Below are positions 10,077 through 20,093 of a stretch of 64,000 nucleotides of DNA, in pieces. Position 1 is the first letter of the stretch, and every line of letters begins with the position of its first letter. A program made the translations under genes and the position numbers. The stretch spans positions 17,835 to 81,834 of the forward strand of contig CALSPD010000015.1 in the NCBI GenBank assembly GCA_943788145.1, in the 5' to 3' direction. The DNA is from an uncultured Flavobacteriales bacterium (GTDB lineage: Bacteria > Bacteroidota > Bacteroidia > Flavobacteriales_G > Salibacteraceae). The notes under the pieces are model-generated. The model was not told the origin of the DNA. It searched no databases and saw only the letters and a list, made by a program, of their open reading frames with translations.

Positions 10077-10769
10077 ATGTTTCAGAATTCAAAAAATCTC
10101 GTTTTCGCGCTTTTGTTCTTATCGATATTAGTCAATGTTAGCTGTAAAAAAGACGACCCAGATCCTATTGTCATCATAGAAAACGTTGCGCCAACGGTTA
10201 AGTCAACTCTACCAGTTAATGCCTCAACCAATGTGGAGCGTAATGTCCAATTATCCATACTATTTAGCGAAGAAATGGATGAAGCCTCGATCAGTGAAGC
10301 AACTTTTCAACTCAAGAAGGGATCCGTCTCTTTATCCGGATCGGTTAGTTTTAGTGGCACTTCCGCATCGTTCTCACCAAATGAATACTTAGATCCAAGT
10401 TCCACATACACTGCCACAATTACAGTTGGGGCAAAAGACCTTGAGGGTAAATCACTTTCAAACGCTACCGTATGGAATTTCACCACGGGCGGAACGTCCG
10501 CTACATTAGCTCAGGTAGATTTAGGAGGTGCAGCAAACTATGTGATTTTGGCAAAAACTGCCATTAATAATAGTGCTACATCCGCTATAACAGGTCATTT
10601 AGGATTAAGTCCAGCGGCCACATCTTATATCACAGGTTTGTCATTGGTAAACGCCACAGGTTATGCCACTTCTGCTCAGGTAACAGGAAACATTTATGCG
10701 GCCGATTTGTCTGAAGCATGTCGTCAAACTCTTTTAAAGTGCGCGATGCCATCATCTTCTCACCATTAG
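10077..10769 (+). CDS. DUF3494 (ice-binding-like) lipoprotein, 3' truncated at a junction
   Basis: A lipoprotein signal (FLSILVNVSC, acylated Cys23) is followed by a Big_5/Ig-like domain (residues about 35-135: VAPTVKSTLPVNASTNVERN ... WNFTTG). A DUF3494 domain then begins with VDLGGAANYVILAKTAINN. DUF3494 is the ice-binding protein fold of many cold-adapted microbes. It should continue for about 200 residues, but after TGNIYAAD (about 10708) the reading becomes SEACRQTLLKCAMPSSSHH, which is antisense of the response regulator opposite. The domain therefore keeps only its first third. It is either a real deletion or an assembly join; see the RR gene. Confidence 0.8.
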   Translation: MFQNSKNLVFALLFLSILVNVSCKKDDPDPIVIIENVAPTVKSTLPVNASTNVERNVQLSILFSEEMDEASISEATFQLKKGSVSLSGSVSFSGTSASFSPNEYLDPSSTYTATITVGAKDLEGKSLSNATVWNFTTGGTSATLAQVDLGGAANYVILAKTAINNSATSAITGHLGLSPAATSYITGLSLVNATGYATSAQVTGNIYAADLSEACRQTLLKCAMPSSSHH

Positions 10770-11292
10770 TTTGAACCAAATGGGTATATGGACCATCAGA
10801 TTGCAAGCGCATGAGCTGATCAACGGCCACAAAGTTGTAACCCGATGCACTCGGAACGGCAATGCGCTTTGGCGCATCATTGGTTAAATTCACCTTCAAA
10901 GCTGCCATCCGTTCAACCATTGACTCACTTTCCATGAGCTTTTTCGCCTTTGAAATGGCACGCCCTAAATCGTCCTTCCCAACGGGTTTTAAAATGTAGT
11001 CCAATGCACTCATCTCAAAGGCTTGCACTGCATATTGATTATAGGCTGTGATGAATACGATTTGGAAATCGAGCTGATCGGCATTAAAAAACTCAATCAG
11101 GCGCAGTCCTGAATATCCTGGCATGTCGATATCCAGAAAAACTAGATTAGGCTTGAAGCTGTTTATAGCGCGCACCCCCGATGGAACATCTTCGCACTGA
11201 GCCAACACGCTAACCTCCGGAAAATATAGCTCCAGCAAGCTTTTTAAGGCTTGTCGTGCATTTTCTTCATCGTCAATAAGTATGGCTTTCAT
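10630..11292 (-). CDS. LytTR-family response regulator, C-terminally truncated at a junction
   Basis: A receiver domain occupies residues 1-120, with acidic pocket DDE at 7-9, phospho-acceptor Asp54 (FLDIDMPG), Thr (FITAYNQ) and Lys (ILKPV). It is followed by the start of a LytTR DNA-binding domain (FVAVDQLMRLQSDGPYTHL, ASRTLKEFDDML). LytTR should continue with a FxRVHxSxLIN segment and end with a basic helix. Instead, after about 10712, the frame reads NRPHKCFLLPEQKW, which is antisense to the DUF3494 gene. About 60-70 residues of the DNA-binding domain are missing, so it would not bind DNA normally. No histidine kinase gene adjoins it. Confidence 0.85.
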   Translation of the reverse strand: MKAILIDDEENARQALKSLLELYFPEVSVLAQCEDVPSGVRAINSFKPNLVFLDIDMPGYSGLRLIEFFNADQLDFQIVFITAYNQYAVQAFEMSALDYILKPVGKDDLGRAISKAKKLMESESMVERMAALKVNLTNDAPKRIAVPSASGYNFVAVDQLMRLQSDGPYTHLVQTNGEKMMASRTLKEFDDMLQTNRPHKCFLLPEQKWHNLWRLPMTNL

Positions 11293-11421
11293 GATACGGA
11301 CGAAATTACCCTTTACTCAGAATGAGGCCTGCACTTCATTAAGTTAGAACGACCATTCGTTAACTGATCCGCAGATAGAATTGAAGATCGATGGAAATTC
11401 GAAGCATAAACAGATAACGAT

Positions 11422-13315
11422 ATGAAAACAATATTACAATCAACTCTTTTGATCGCCCTATCGGCCTTACTCGGCTGTCAATCTTTACGGGCCCAAACCG
11501 TCAACAAACTTGATGTATTCGGATACAATCAACAGGAAGGACGTGTATCTACTCAAATCGATTCGGATGGAAATCGTTACGTTTTAGCTACACTTCAACA
11601 CACGGTTGGTAGCTTTTCAGGGTTTCAAACGATCATCATTCGACAAAACACCAATCTCACTTTGGATACGCTTTTCAACTATTATTCAGGAGGAAATTAT
11701 CAGCAGTTTTATAGCATGCGAATAACGAGCAATCGCCTCTATTTCATTGGTTCGATTACTCAAGCTTTCAATTGGGATACGGTTACAGTTTCAGCCGGAG
11801 GAAGCTTCCAAGAGGCTCAGCTTTTCATAGCAGATATAGATGGAAATCCAATAAAATGCATCAACTTACACGATTACAATGAAACGGCTGTTCCCATTGA
11901 TTTGGAAGTTAAAGGCAGTGATATTTACATCTGTGGAATTCGTTATTCATTTCCTGCAAAAGGATTTGTAACTAAGGTGAATGAAAACACAACTACGAGC
12001 CTAAATATTTGGAATTATGAGTTTGAAGTCAACTATGGAAACATTGGAAATTCGGCCAATATGTGGGTCAACAACCTCGCCATTGACAACAGCGGTATTT
12101 ATGTGGCAGGAAGCTATGCTGGTCATCCACTTTTTATTGCCGACTCATTGCACGCGGCTGACAACAACGGTTTCGTTGCGAAACTGAACTTTAGTGGCCA
12201 ACTACAATGGGCGAAAGGATGCTTTGCTGCCAACAATAGAAGCGATATGCTTGGCACAGCCGTAGGGTCGGATGGGAATATTTATTATGCTGGAAGATTG
12301 AAAGGAGATTTCACCTATGGCTCTACGACCATTTCCGCTTCGAGTAACCAATACAATGGTTTGATCATGAAATTATCGCCTGCTGGAGCTTTGCTTGAGT
12401 CTGTCGTTTACCAAGGCCGAAGATGGATTAGTTCATCGCATTGAAGCGGATCTTTGTTCCAACACCTTAGTCACATCCATTCGAATGACAACAGGCATTA
12501 ACATCGATGGGACTGACTATGCCGGCACAACGGGACATGCATCTATTCTCATTGGAAGAATAGACACATCACTACAACACCAATGGGTATTGAGTAGTGG
12601 AGCATCAACGGGTTGGAATATTTGTCCTTCTATTCATACGAACGACAAAGGACAGATTGCAGTCGCTGGAAGCTTAGGATATGGTAATCTCACCATTGGT
12701 GGATTAACTGGTGGAACGGGATCAACGGCCAGTCCTTTCGTTTTTACCATTGACGACACCCACCTTCCCGAAAGCCTAAGCTTGAGCAACAATTCCATAA
12801 ACGAGGACGCGGCTGTGGGTTCAACAATAGGCAACTTAAGCAGCAGCGACAATTGTGATGACGATTTAAACTTTAGCTACAGCCTAGTCGCTGGAACGGG
12901 TGATACACACAACGCCTCATTTCAAATAGCTGGTGATGAATTACAAACATTGCTTGCCTTGGATTACGAAACGCTTCCTGTCATGTCTGTTCGGATCAAA
13001 GTAACAGACCAAGGCGGATTGACGCGAGAAGGTGTGTTTGCCATTAATGTAAATGACGTGGTTGAAGGCCCTGCTTCCGTTGGCGAATTAACTTCCAATC
13101 AAGTGACTTTATTCCCAAACCCTTTCCAAGACCTATTGCACATTTCCGCTCCAAGCGATACTCAAATAGTGATATACAACGCGCAAGGTGCTGTTGTTTT
13201 TAAAGGAAAGTCGAACGTGGTGAACACCGCAGATTGGTCAACTGGCATGTATGTGATTGAAACCATATCCAATCACCAAACTACGACACGAAGCAAATTG
13301 ATCAAAGCGTTCTAA
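11422..13315 (+). CDS. T9SS type A-sorted beta-propeller/cadherin-like secreted protein, one frameshift
   Basis: A signal peptide (ALLGCQSLRAQ) leads into repeats with alternating SBBP-like motifs (VGSDGNIYYAGRLKGDF, IAVAGSLGYGNLTIGG). A cadherin-like segment follows at about residues 455-545 (LSNNSINEDAAVGSTIG ... INVNDVVEG), then a T9SS type A tail (LFPNPFQDLLHISAP ... GMYVIETI ... LIKAF). The frame breaks at about 12413. Removing one C from GGCC restores YQGEDGLVHRIE and joins the halves into about 630 aa. The product would cross the outer membrane through T9SS and be anchored or released after tail cleavage. The partner or substrate is unknown. Confidence 0.82.
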
Positions 13316-13368
13316 CCCTAGTTCGCAGAACCCTCCGAATCCCCAATTCATATCGGTAGGTTGTAATG

Positions 13369-13402
13369 AAAACGGTTTCGTCAACTGACGGAGCCGTTTT
13401 TT
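13369..13402 (+). terminator. Rho-independent terminator after the T9SS beta-propeller gene
   Basis: AAAACGG...TCA (13369-13383) pairs with TGACGG...TTTT (13386-13400), with two G-U pairs, followed by T residues. It lies inside the longest open frame for the next gene, which argues that the true SOUL start is the downstream ATG at 13462. Confidence 0.75.
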
Positions 13403-13461
13403 ATTTCATACTCAAACTGAACAATGGCGGTAACATTCTGTTGTATAGAACAAAATCCACC

Positions 13462-14052
13462 ATGAAAATCTTCATCATCATTACGGTTGTATTAGCCGTC
13501 ATTTTCATCATCGCCCAAGCTTTTGTTATGAGTTCAACCAATAAAACCGAATCGCACGCCTACACTGTGGTTAAAGACTTTGGTTCGTTTGAAATCCGAC
13601 AATATGAACCCGCATTGTTTACTAGTGTTGCCATGCAGGCAGCTTCTTACAAAAGCGTTAGCAGTCAAGGATTTAGAACGCTAGCTGGTTATATTTTTGG
13701 CGACAATGATCGCAGTCAAAAAATTGCCATGACCAGCCCGGTAGCAATGACCATGGATGACTCAGTAACCATGCGATTCAAAGTGCCCGAAGGAATGGCA
13801 ATGGATGATTTGCCAAAGCCAAACAACCGAAAAATCAGATTTGAAGAACAGCCAGCCAAAACCATGGCAGCTATTCAGTTTGGAGGTTGGTCAACAGATG
13901 AGCGCATTGCCGAATACACTGAAAAGCTCAAAGCGCTTTTAGCTGAGAACAACATTCCTTACACGGGCGAATTCAACTATTTCGGTTACAATCCTCCCTA
14001 TGAATTGGTGAACCGGAAAAATGAAATTGCGGTGGAAGTAGTGCTCCAATAA
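13462..14052 (+). CDS. SOUL-family heme-binding-like protein
   Basis: This 196-aa protein has an N-terminal hydrophobic anchor (IFIIITVVLAVIFIIAQAF) and then the SOUL domain. FGSFEIRQYEPALFTSVAM is the family opening. FGDNDRSQKIAMTSPVAMTM is its signature segment. MRFKVPEGM, then FGGWSTDERIAEYTEKLKALL and FNYFGYNPP, complete it. SOUL proteins bind tetrapyrroles in some organisms, but the bacterial role is unsettled. The start at 13462 leaves the upstream terminator outside the gene. It is convergent with the PNGase F-like gene, with 12 bases between the stops. Confidence 0.85.
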   Translation: MKIFIIITVVLAVIFIIAQAFVMSSTNKTESHAYTVVKDFGSFEIRQYEPALFTSVAMQAASYKSVSSQGFRTLAGYIFGDNDRSQKIAMTSPVAMTMDDSVTMRFKVPEGMAMDDLPKPNNRKIRFEEQPAKTMAAIQFGGWSTDERIAEYTEKLKALLAENNIPYTGEFNYFGYNPPYELVNRKNEIAVEVVLQ

Positions 14053-14064
14053 TTCAGTCCTAAC

Positions 14065-15975
14065 TTATTTAATCACAATAAATCGCGTGCTCGCGCTGCT
14101 GCCCTTGCTTTGATAGTGAGCCGTGTAAACACCGCCTTCCAGCCCAGCAATAACAACGGCATTGAGGCCTGCAACAACTTGCTGACGCACCAACTGCCCC
14201 GCTTGATTGTAAATGCTCAACTCGCCTTGTTCAAAGGCTTGTTCGATGGCCAACGTTACTTGATCCGATGATGGATTTGGGTAAGCGCGAAGAATGGCTT
14301 GATCTACCTGGTGTATTTCCTTATTCCCAAGTTGATAACCAACGGTAAAGGTCAACTGCGATCCACATCCAAATTCAGCGTCAAACTTGTGAATGGGCGG
14401 AAAAAAATTGGTGGAACTATTTGGATGAATCCACACGCGGCCTACGCCATCGCTATTGGCAAAAAAGCTCATACCATCGCAGTCGGTGTCTTCTAAAATC
14501 AAGGTGTAACAGCCTGAATCTAAGGCTACCGTATCCTGATCGACTTCAAAAGCCGCATAACCACCGTGTTGAAAAACCACATCGCCATTGCTGTCTTCAA
14601 TGCGATAGCTGGTTTCGCCTGCTGCGCCATTGTTGTTAAACGCTATGATAAATTCCGAAGGCATGACGGTTGGTTCTTCAAAACGCGATTTCATATGATT
14701 GTTGTCCGTTCCGGCATCAGCTTCGCCATTCGCTGTTTTCACTTCCACATGAAAGACATTCGATGTGTAACCTCCAAACAAATGCCAGTCGGTGGAAGGC
14801 AAGGAAACAGCAGCGAAGGTGCCTGGGAATAAAACGCCCTTCCACTCGTATTCAAACACTTCAAATCCGCCTTCAACCCAATAGTTTAAGACCACTTTCG
14901 TAATGACTTCCGATCCTTGGTTGGAAATGACCACTTCTGGATTATTGCAAATTGGGTTTTCCAAACTGTGCTGATCTTTCATCGAAGGTCGAATGATATC
15001 ATCAACAGACACATCTATGGCGTGTTTCCATGGACCGTATTGAAACAACACCGACTCGATAATCCACTGCGGATCAAAGCCCGCACCTCCGGTGTAGTTG
15101 TAGTTTTCCATATCCACATTGAGTGTGTTGGTTGAACCGGCATCCAAACGATTTCCGATTTCATCGTCATAGCGCCTGGTTTCAGCGCCTGGACACCAAC
15201 CAGCGCGCTCATAAATCCAAGTGCCCGTTTGCGGACGCAATGGATTGGCACCACAGTCGTCTCGCCAAATGTCGCGCTCTACGGCTTGCGAATTATCTAC
15301 ATAAAGGCGGTAGTATTTCTTGCAAAACTCTGCGCAGTTTTCATTGCCACCAAAGCTGTGACCCGAAGCTACATAGCGAAATTTTGCCGATTTCATGTCT
15401 GCATGAACATCCACATCCGTAGCGACCAAATGGCTTTCAATGGGATCGCTGGTGAAACCATATTTAAACGTGCCGTGATAGATTTGATCAATGGCAAGCA
15501 CTTCGCGTGGCGGTGTTCCTTCAATCATTTCAAAGTCGATGGTAACGGTAAAGCCATCCTGATAGCCTCCATAGTTGGCTTTGATGATGCGCTCTCCGGT
15601 TAACACAGATGCGTAATCTGTCACATCGATGATCCATTCGTGGGTCCAACCTTCATTGCGGTCGCCAGCGTAGGGCGTCATAATGCGCACCAACTCCAAC
15701 CATTGTGTTGTGCTGTCGTTCAACGGATTGGCCACTTCAATCTTAGTTGTGTAATCCCACTCACTGCAACCGATAGACGGACAGCCGAGCGTATAATGCA
15801 TCAATATCCTTCGGTAGATTCCTGATTCAGGAAAAGCTGTGGTGTCGTACCAATTTCCAGCCCAGTCCCAATGCGTGTTTTGGTGCGAATTCACCCAAGT
15901 GGTGTCGCCTTCAGCGGCCTGAAGTTGATGAAACCCAAATGCAGCGATGACAACGAGGAGTACTGTTTTTTTCAT
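14065..15975 (-). CDS. PNGase F-like secreted protein with T9SS type A tail
   Basis: This 636-aa exported protein (start ATG 15975, signal peptide MKKTVLLVV...LQAA) aligns over residues about 45-330 with Flavobacterium peptide-N-glycosidase F as I remember it. Shared blocks are CPSIGCSEWD, the ITPY-like IMTPY, IDVTDYASVL, GTPP, NCAEFC, CGANP and RAGWCPG. The catalytic Asp60 of PNGase F corresponds to Asp74 and Glu206 to Glu216. The third acidic residue, Glu118, appears replaced (local sequence KANYGGYQ). Ig-like regions follow. The C-terminal T9SS type A tail is AYPNPSSDQVTLAIEQ ... YTAHYQSKGS ... FIVIK. It is probably a surface or secreted deglycosylase or an inactive relative. Confidence 0.85.
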   Translation of the reverse strand: MKKTVLLVVIAAFGFHQLQAAEGDTTWVNSHQNTHWDWAGNWYDTTAFPESGIYRRILMHYTLGCPSIGCSEWDYTTKIEVANPLNDSTTQWLELVRIMTPYAGDRNEGWTHEWIIDVTDYASVLTGERIIKANYGGYQDGFTVTIDFEMIEGTPPREVLAIDQIYHGTFKYGFTSDPIESHLVATDVDVHADMKSAKFRYVASGHSFGGNENCAEFCKKYYRLYVDNSQAVERDIWRDDCGANPLRPQTGTWIYERAGWCPGAETRRYDDEIGNRLDAGSTNTLNVDMENYNYTGGAGFDPQWIIESVLFQYGPWKHAIDVSVDDIIRPSMKDQHSLENPICNNPEVVISNQGSEVITKVVLNYWVEGGFEVFEYEWKGVLFPGTFAAVSLPSTDWHLFGGYTSNVFHVEVKTANGEADAGTDNNHMKSRFEEPTVMPSEFIIAFNNNGAAGETSYRIEDSNGDVVFQHGGYAAFEVDQDTVALDSGCYTLILEDTDCDGMSFFANSDGVGRVWIHPNSSTNFFPPIHKFDAEFGCGSQLTFTVGYQLGNKEIHQVDQAILRAYPNPSSDQVTLAIEQAFEQGELSIYNQAGQLVRQQVVAGLNAVVIAGLEGGVYTAHYQSKGSSASTRFIVIK

Positions 15976-16062
15976 AATCGGAAGTATTGACGGCAAATTT
16001 GGACATATATCCGAGACGAAGACATTTAATGAAGGCTACATTTGGATTTCAATACAATTCTT

Positions 16063-17041
16063 ATGGAGTATAGAAGACTAGGAAAAGCAGGCGTGCAAGT
16101 AAGCGCATTGTCATTTGGTTCGTGGGTAACTTTTGGCAATCAAATCGACAAAAAGGTGGCTGCCGAATGCATGGAATATGCCTACGATAACGGAGTCAAC
16201 TTTTTTGACAATGCCGAGGTGTATGCCAAAGGCGAATCGGAAGTTGTTATGGGTGAAGTGCTGAAAAAAGCCAATTGGAACCGCGACACCTTCTTGGTAT
16301 CGTCCAAAGCGTTTTGGGGTGGTGAATTGCCTAACCAAAAAGGCCTCAGCCGAAAACACCTCGTAGAAGCTTGCCATGCGGGCCATGAAGCGGCTGCAGG
16401 TCGACTATCTGGACTTTTATTTCTGCCATCGCCCCGACAAAAACACACCGATGGAAGAAACGGTTTGGGCCATGAATCATTTGATTCAGCAAGGAAAGGT
16501 GCTTTATTGGGGCACCAGCGAATGGAGCGCGCAAGAAGTACAAGAAGCCATCATGGTGGCACGCATGAATCATTTGATTCCTCCGAGCATGGAACAACCC
16601 CAATACAGTATGTTGGTGCGTCAAAAAGTAGAAGTAGATTTTTTCAAAATTTTTCGGGATTATGGCTTAGGCACCACCATTTGGTCGCCTTTGGGCAGCG
16701 GAGTGCTGACTGGAAAATACAACAAAGGCATTCCTGACGGATCGCGGTTAACGCTAGCCGACATGCAATGGATTCGCGAAAAGCTTTTGACCGATGAAAA
16801 CGTGGCTAAAGTCATCCGAATGGAAAAAATTGCAGCCGATCTTAATGTTTCTATGGCCAACCTCGCGCTCGCTTGGTGTTTGAAAAACCCAAATGTGAGT
16901 ACTGTCATAACAGGAGCCACAAAGCTTTCTCAGCTGAAAGAAAACTTAAAAGCCATGGATGCCTTGCCCCTGCTTACGGATGAAGTAATAGATGCCATTG
17001 AACTTATTCTCGACAATAAACCCGTTCGACCGACTTTTTAA
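16063..17041 (+). CDS. Aldo/keto reductase (Kv-beta-like), one frameshift
   Basis: This NADPH-dependent oxidoreductase is a TIM barrel. Hallmarks are YRRLGKAGVQVSALSFGSW, FFDNAEVYAKGESE (with the catalytic Asp and Tyr), the Lys in LVSSKAFWG, and the cofactor-binding C terminus (VITGATKLSQLKENL). The gap between SRKHLVEACHA and AMKRLQVDYLDFYFCHRPD is a frame change at about 16380. Reading GGG as GG joins the parts and gives about 325 aa, normal for the family. The predicted start is the ATG at 16063 (MEYRRLG); TACATTTG at 16037-16044 could be a -7 promoter element. The stop overlaps the next start as TAATG. Confidence 0.85.
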
Positions 17042-19410
17042 TGCGTGCACTCTTCTTAACGCTTTGTTTCAGCTTGCTAGGCTTGGTTTCGTGGGCGCAA
17101 TTAACCCAAACAATCCGTGGTCGAGTTGTAGATAAAGACTCCAAACAACCTCTGATAGGGGCAAATGTGGTTATCGTAAATTCCGATCCCTTCATTGGCA
17201 ACACGGCTGACGTAGAGGGTTATTTCAAACTCGAAGGAATCCCAATCGGTCGCGTGGCGGTAAAAGTGAGTTTTATTGGCTACGAGGAAGTCCTTTTGCC
17301 AAGTGTTGAATTGAATTCATCTAAGGAAGCGGTACTTCAAATTGAAATGCAAGAAAGCGCCATTTTAGGCGAGGAAGTCGTTGTTACTGCCGATCGAGAC
17401 AAGACAGAAACGCTGAATCAAATGGCCACAGTGAGCGCTCGAACCTTTTCGGTTGAAGAATCGCAACGTTATGCCGGAAGCCTAAATGATGTAAGCAGAA
17501 TGGCGCAGAACTTCGCTGGCGTGGGCATTGTGAACGACCAACGCAACGATCTCATAATTCGCGGAAACTCTTCATTTGGCGTACTCTATAGGCTTGAGGG
17601 AATTGACATTCCCAATCCCAATCACTTTTCTTTTCAAGGATCAACCGGTGGTCCAATTTCCATTTTAAACAATAACGTTCTCAGTAATTCAGACTTTTTC
17701 ACGGGAGCTTTTCCAGCTGAATACGGAAATGCTTATGCGGGTGCCTTCGACCTTCATTTGAGGAATGGAAACGATGAAAAACACGAATTTCTTGGACAGA
17801 TTGGATTCAATGGGGCCGAATTAATGGCCGAAGGTCCCTTGTCGCGAAAAAGTAGGGCGAGTTATTTGGTCAATTACCGTTACTCTACGCTTGAGCTTTT
17901 TAAGGTCATGGGCTTGAGCTTCGGAACGGTTGCTGTTCCTCAATATCAAGACGGAAATTTTCACATTAACCTACCTGACAAGCACGGGAAATGGGACATT
18001 TTCGGTTTGGCAGGTATAAGCAATATCGCCTTTTTGGATGCTGAAAAAGATCCGGACGACACCTTCTTTGACGATCAAGGCGAAGACCTTTATTATGGAA
18101 CAAGCATGGCAGCTGCAGGCCTTAGCCGAACACAACTGATTGGAAGCAAATCTTATTTAAAAGCCACCCTCTCTTGGAGCTATAACGGCAGGTCTATCAT
18201 CAACGACACCTTAAATGTTGCTGGCGATGCCTTCAACGTATACAAGAACAACTCAACCGAAGGGAAGTATTCGCTCATGTTGATGTTCAATAAGAAATTC
18301 AATGCGAGACACACTACGCGCATCGGTTCATTCAACGACTTGCTCTACTTCAATATGGATGAAAAGTTTTGGGTTCAAAGCAATCAAGACTATTTCACAC
18401 GCAGCGATTTCAGCGGTACAACATGGTTATTGCAGCCCTTTGTCCAACATCAATATCGTCCTGGTGAAAAATGGACGGTGAATGGCGGAGTACACTTTTT
18501 GGTTTTTCTATTGAACGAAAGCTTTACAATCGAACCGCGATTGGGAATAAAATATAAAGCCGCCCCTCGATTGACGCTAGGAGCCGCTTACGGTCGACAC
18601 GGTCAATTACCTCCCATGCTGTTATACTTTAGAAAAACTCAGACTGCAAGCGGAGCAGGAACCATTCGAAATCAAGACCTGAAACCTCTTTTAAGCGATC
18701 ATTATGTTGTAAGTGCCGATTACCGAATCAGCGAACAAACCCATGTAAAAGTGGAGGCTTACTATCAAGTATTATCTCAAGTTCCCATAGACTCATTAAA
18801 CACAACATATTCCGTTTTAAATCAAGGAGCAAATTTTGATTTCAGCTATCCACAGCGCTTGGTAAACGAGGGAAGCGGAAAAAATTACGGGATAGAAATC
18901 ACCCTAGAACGGTTCTTAAATCGTGGATTCTATTACTTGCTGACGGCTTCCATCTTTAATAGTGAATACACAGCCCAAAATGGCAAATCATATAACACTG
19001 CTTTTAACGGGAATCAGGCATATACGCTATTAGCCGGGAAGGAATGGCGCCTCACAAAAAACCAGGAAGCAAAAAATCAATTGAAACTAACCATTGATGC
19101 TCGACTAGCTTATGCGGGCGGTTTACGCTACACTCCGTTGAATCAAGCTGCGACTGATTTGACAGGCTTTGCTGTTTACGATTACAACCAACATTTCGAA
19201 CGAAAATATCCCGACTATTTTAGACCAGATTTACGCATCGCCCTAAAAATGAATGGTAAGAAAGTGACGCAAGAATGGGCCGTTGATTTGCAAAACATTA
19301 TAAACCGAAAGAATATTTTCTCTCGAGAATTTTCCCCTACTTCGTTGCGGCTTGAAGACCGGTACCAACTTGGGTTTTTGCCCGTATTGCTCTATCGAAT
19401 CTATTTCTGA
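17041..19410 (+). CDS. TonB-dependent receptor with CarboxypepD_reg-like domain
   Basis: This 789-aa outer-membrane protein has a signal peptide ending SWAQ. A CarboxypepD_reg-like beta-sandwich spans residues 25-105 (IRGRVVDKDSKQPLIGANV). The plug spans about 115-240 (GEEVVVTAD, NDVSRMAQNFAGV, LIIRGNSSFGVLYRLEGI). A 22-strand barrel completes it, ending in the terminal aromatic residue of outer-membrane barrels (LLYRIYF). The TonB box is not distinct. Such proteins import siderophores, vitamins or glycans, and no SusD partner or lipoprotein lies next door, so the ligand is unknown. It is translationally coupled to the reductase upstream and abuts aat by one base. Confidence 0.88.
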   Translation: MRALFLTLCFSLLGLVSWAQLTQTIRGRVVDKDSKQPLIGANVVIVNSDPFIGNTADVEGYFKLEGIPIGRVAVKVSFIGYEEVLLPSVELNSSKEAVLQIEMQESAILGEEVVVTADRDKTETLNQMATVSARTFSVEESQRYAGSLNDVSRMAQNFAGVGIVNDQRNDLIIRGNSSFGVLYRLEGIDIPNPNHFSFQGSTGGPISILNNNVLSNSDFFTGAFPAEYGNAYAGAFDLHLRNGNDEKHEFLGQIGFNGAELMAEGPLSRKSRASYLVNYRYSTLELFKVMGLSFGTVAVPQYQDGNFHINLPDKHGKWDIFGLAGISNIAFLDAEKDPDDTFFDDQGEDLYYGTSMAAAGLSRTQLIGSKSYLKATLSWSYNGRSIINDTLNVAGDAFNVYKNNSTEGKYSLMLMFNKKFNARHTTRIGSFNDLLYFNMDEKFWVQSNQDYFTRSDFSGTTWLLQPFVQHQYRPGEKWTVNGGVHFLVFLLNESFTIEPRLGIKYKAAPRLTLGAAYGRHGQLPPMLLYFRKTQTASGAGTIRNQDLKPLLSDHYVVSADYRISEQTHVKVEAYYQVLSQVPIDSLNTTYSVLNQGANFDFSYPQRLVNEGSGKNYGIEITLERFLNRGFYYLLTASIFNSEYTAQNGKSYNTAFNGNQAYTLLAGKEWRLTKNQEAKNQLKLTIDARLAYAGGLRYTPLNQAATDLTGFAVYDYNQHFERKYPDYFRPDLRIALKMNGKKVTQEWAVDLQNIINRKNIFSREFSPTSLRLEDRYQLGFLPVLLYRIYF

Positions 19411-20093
19411 TGCCTGTTTACCAATTACCCGAATCCATCGTTTTCCCTTCGCCCGATTTGGCCGAGGAAGATGGCTTATTGGCCATTGGTGGTGATTTGA
19501 GCTTAGAACGCCTGATTCTGGCTTATGAAAACGGCATTTTTCCTTGGTATAATCCCGATCAACCCATGCTGTGGTGGAGTCCTCCGAAACGTATGCTGCT
19601 CTATCCTGGCGACTTCAAAACGAGTAAATCGTTGAAAAAGTCCATTGAAAAAGGTGGTTTTGAAATGCGCATCGACACCGAGTTTAATCAGACTATGGCG
19701 GCTTGCGGTAATGTGCCTCGACCCACTCAGGATGGAACATGGATTAGCCCAGAAATGCTTGAAGCCTATACCGCCCTTTATGAACAGGGTTTTGCCCACA
19801 GCTTCGAATGTTGGAAAGATGGACAGCTGGTGGGTGGGTTATACGGTGTTTCCCTCGGTCGCGCTTTTTTCGGGGAATCCATGTTTAGCTTAGTCTCTGA
19901 CGCCTCCAAGGTAGCCTTCCATCATTTGCATGAGTTTATTTTGCGGCATCAGTTTCACTTTGTTGATTGCCAACTTCACACGAATCATTTGGCCTCGTTA
20001 GGAGCGCGAGAAATTGACAGAAGTGTTTATTTGCAAGAATTGAAGGCTGCATTGGCCTTTCCAGACCTACGGCAACTATGGACGAAGCTATAA
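19410..20093 (+). CDS. aat: Leucyl/phenylalanyl-tRNA-protein transferase
   Basis: Aat adds Leu or Phe to proteins with N-terminal Arg or Lys, marking them for ClpS/ClpAP degradation by the N-end rule. FPSPDLAEEDGLLAIGGDLS, GIFPWYNPDQPMLWWSPPKR and LVGGLYGVSLGRAFFGESMFS are the family signature blocks. VDCQLHTNHLASLGAREI forms the C-terminal motif. The 227-aa length is normal. The start overlaps the TonB receptor stop, and the end overlaps the RsmF-like start by 16 bases, so the genes are translationally coupled. Confidence 0.95.
   Translation: MPVYQLPESIVFPSPDLAEEDGLLAIGGDLSLERLILAYENGIFPWYNPDQPMLWWSPPKRMLLYPGDFKTSKSLKKSIEKGGFEMRIDTEFNQTMAACGNVPRPTQDGTWISPEMLEAYTALYEQGFAHSFECWKDGQLVGGLYGVSLGRAFFGESMFSLVSDASKVAFHHLHEFILRHQFHFVDCQLHTNHLASLGAREIDRSVYLQELKAALAFPDLRQLWTKL

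Noticed and set aside
9814..10131. 105-residue open frame on the plus strand
   Set aside because: It has no signal, no family features, and runs into the lipoprotein start. Composition looks random.
13366..13461. Longer start for the SOUL gene
   Set aside because: It would place a terminator hairpin inside the coding region, and the ATG at 13462 starts exactly at a signal-like hydrophobic segment.
14299..15825. Several open frames opposite the PNGase F-like gene
   Set aside because: They are shadows of a strongly coding frame and have no family features.
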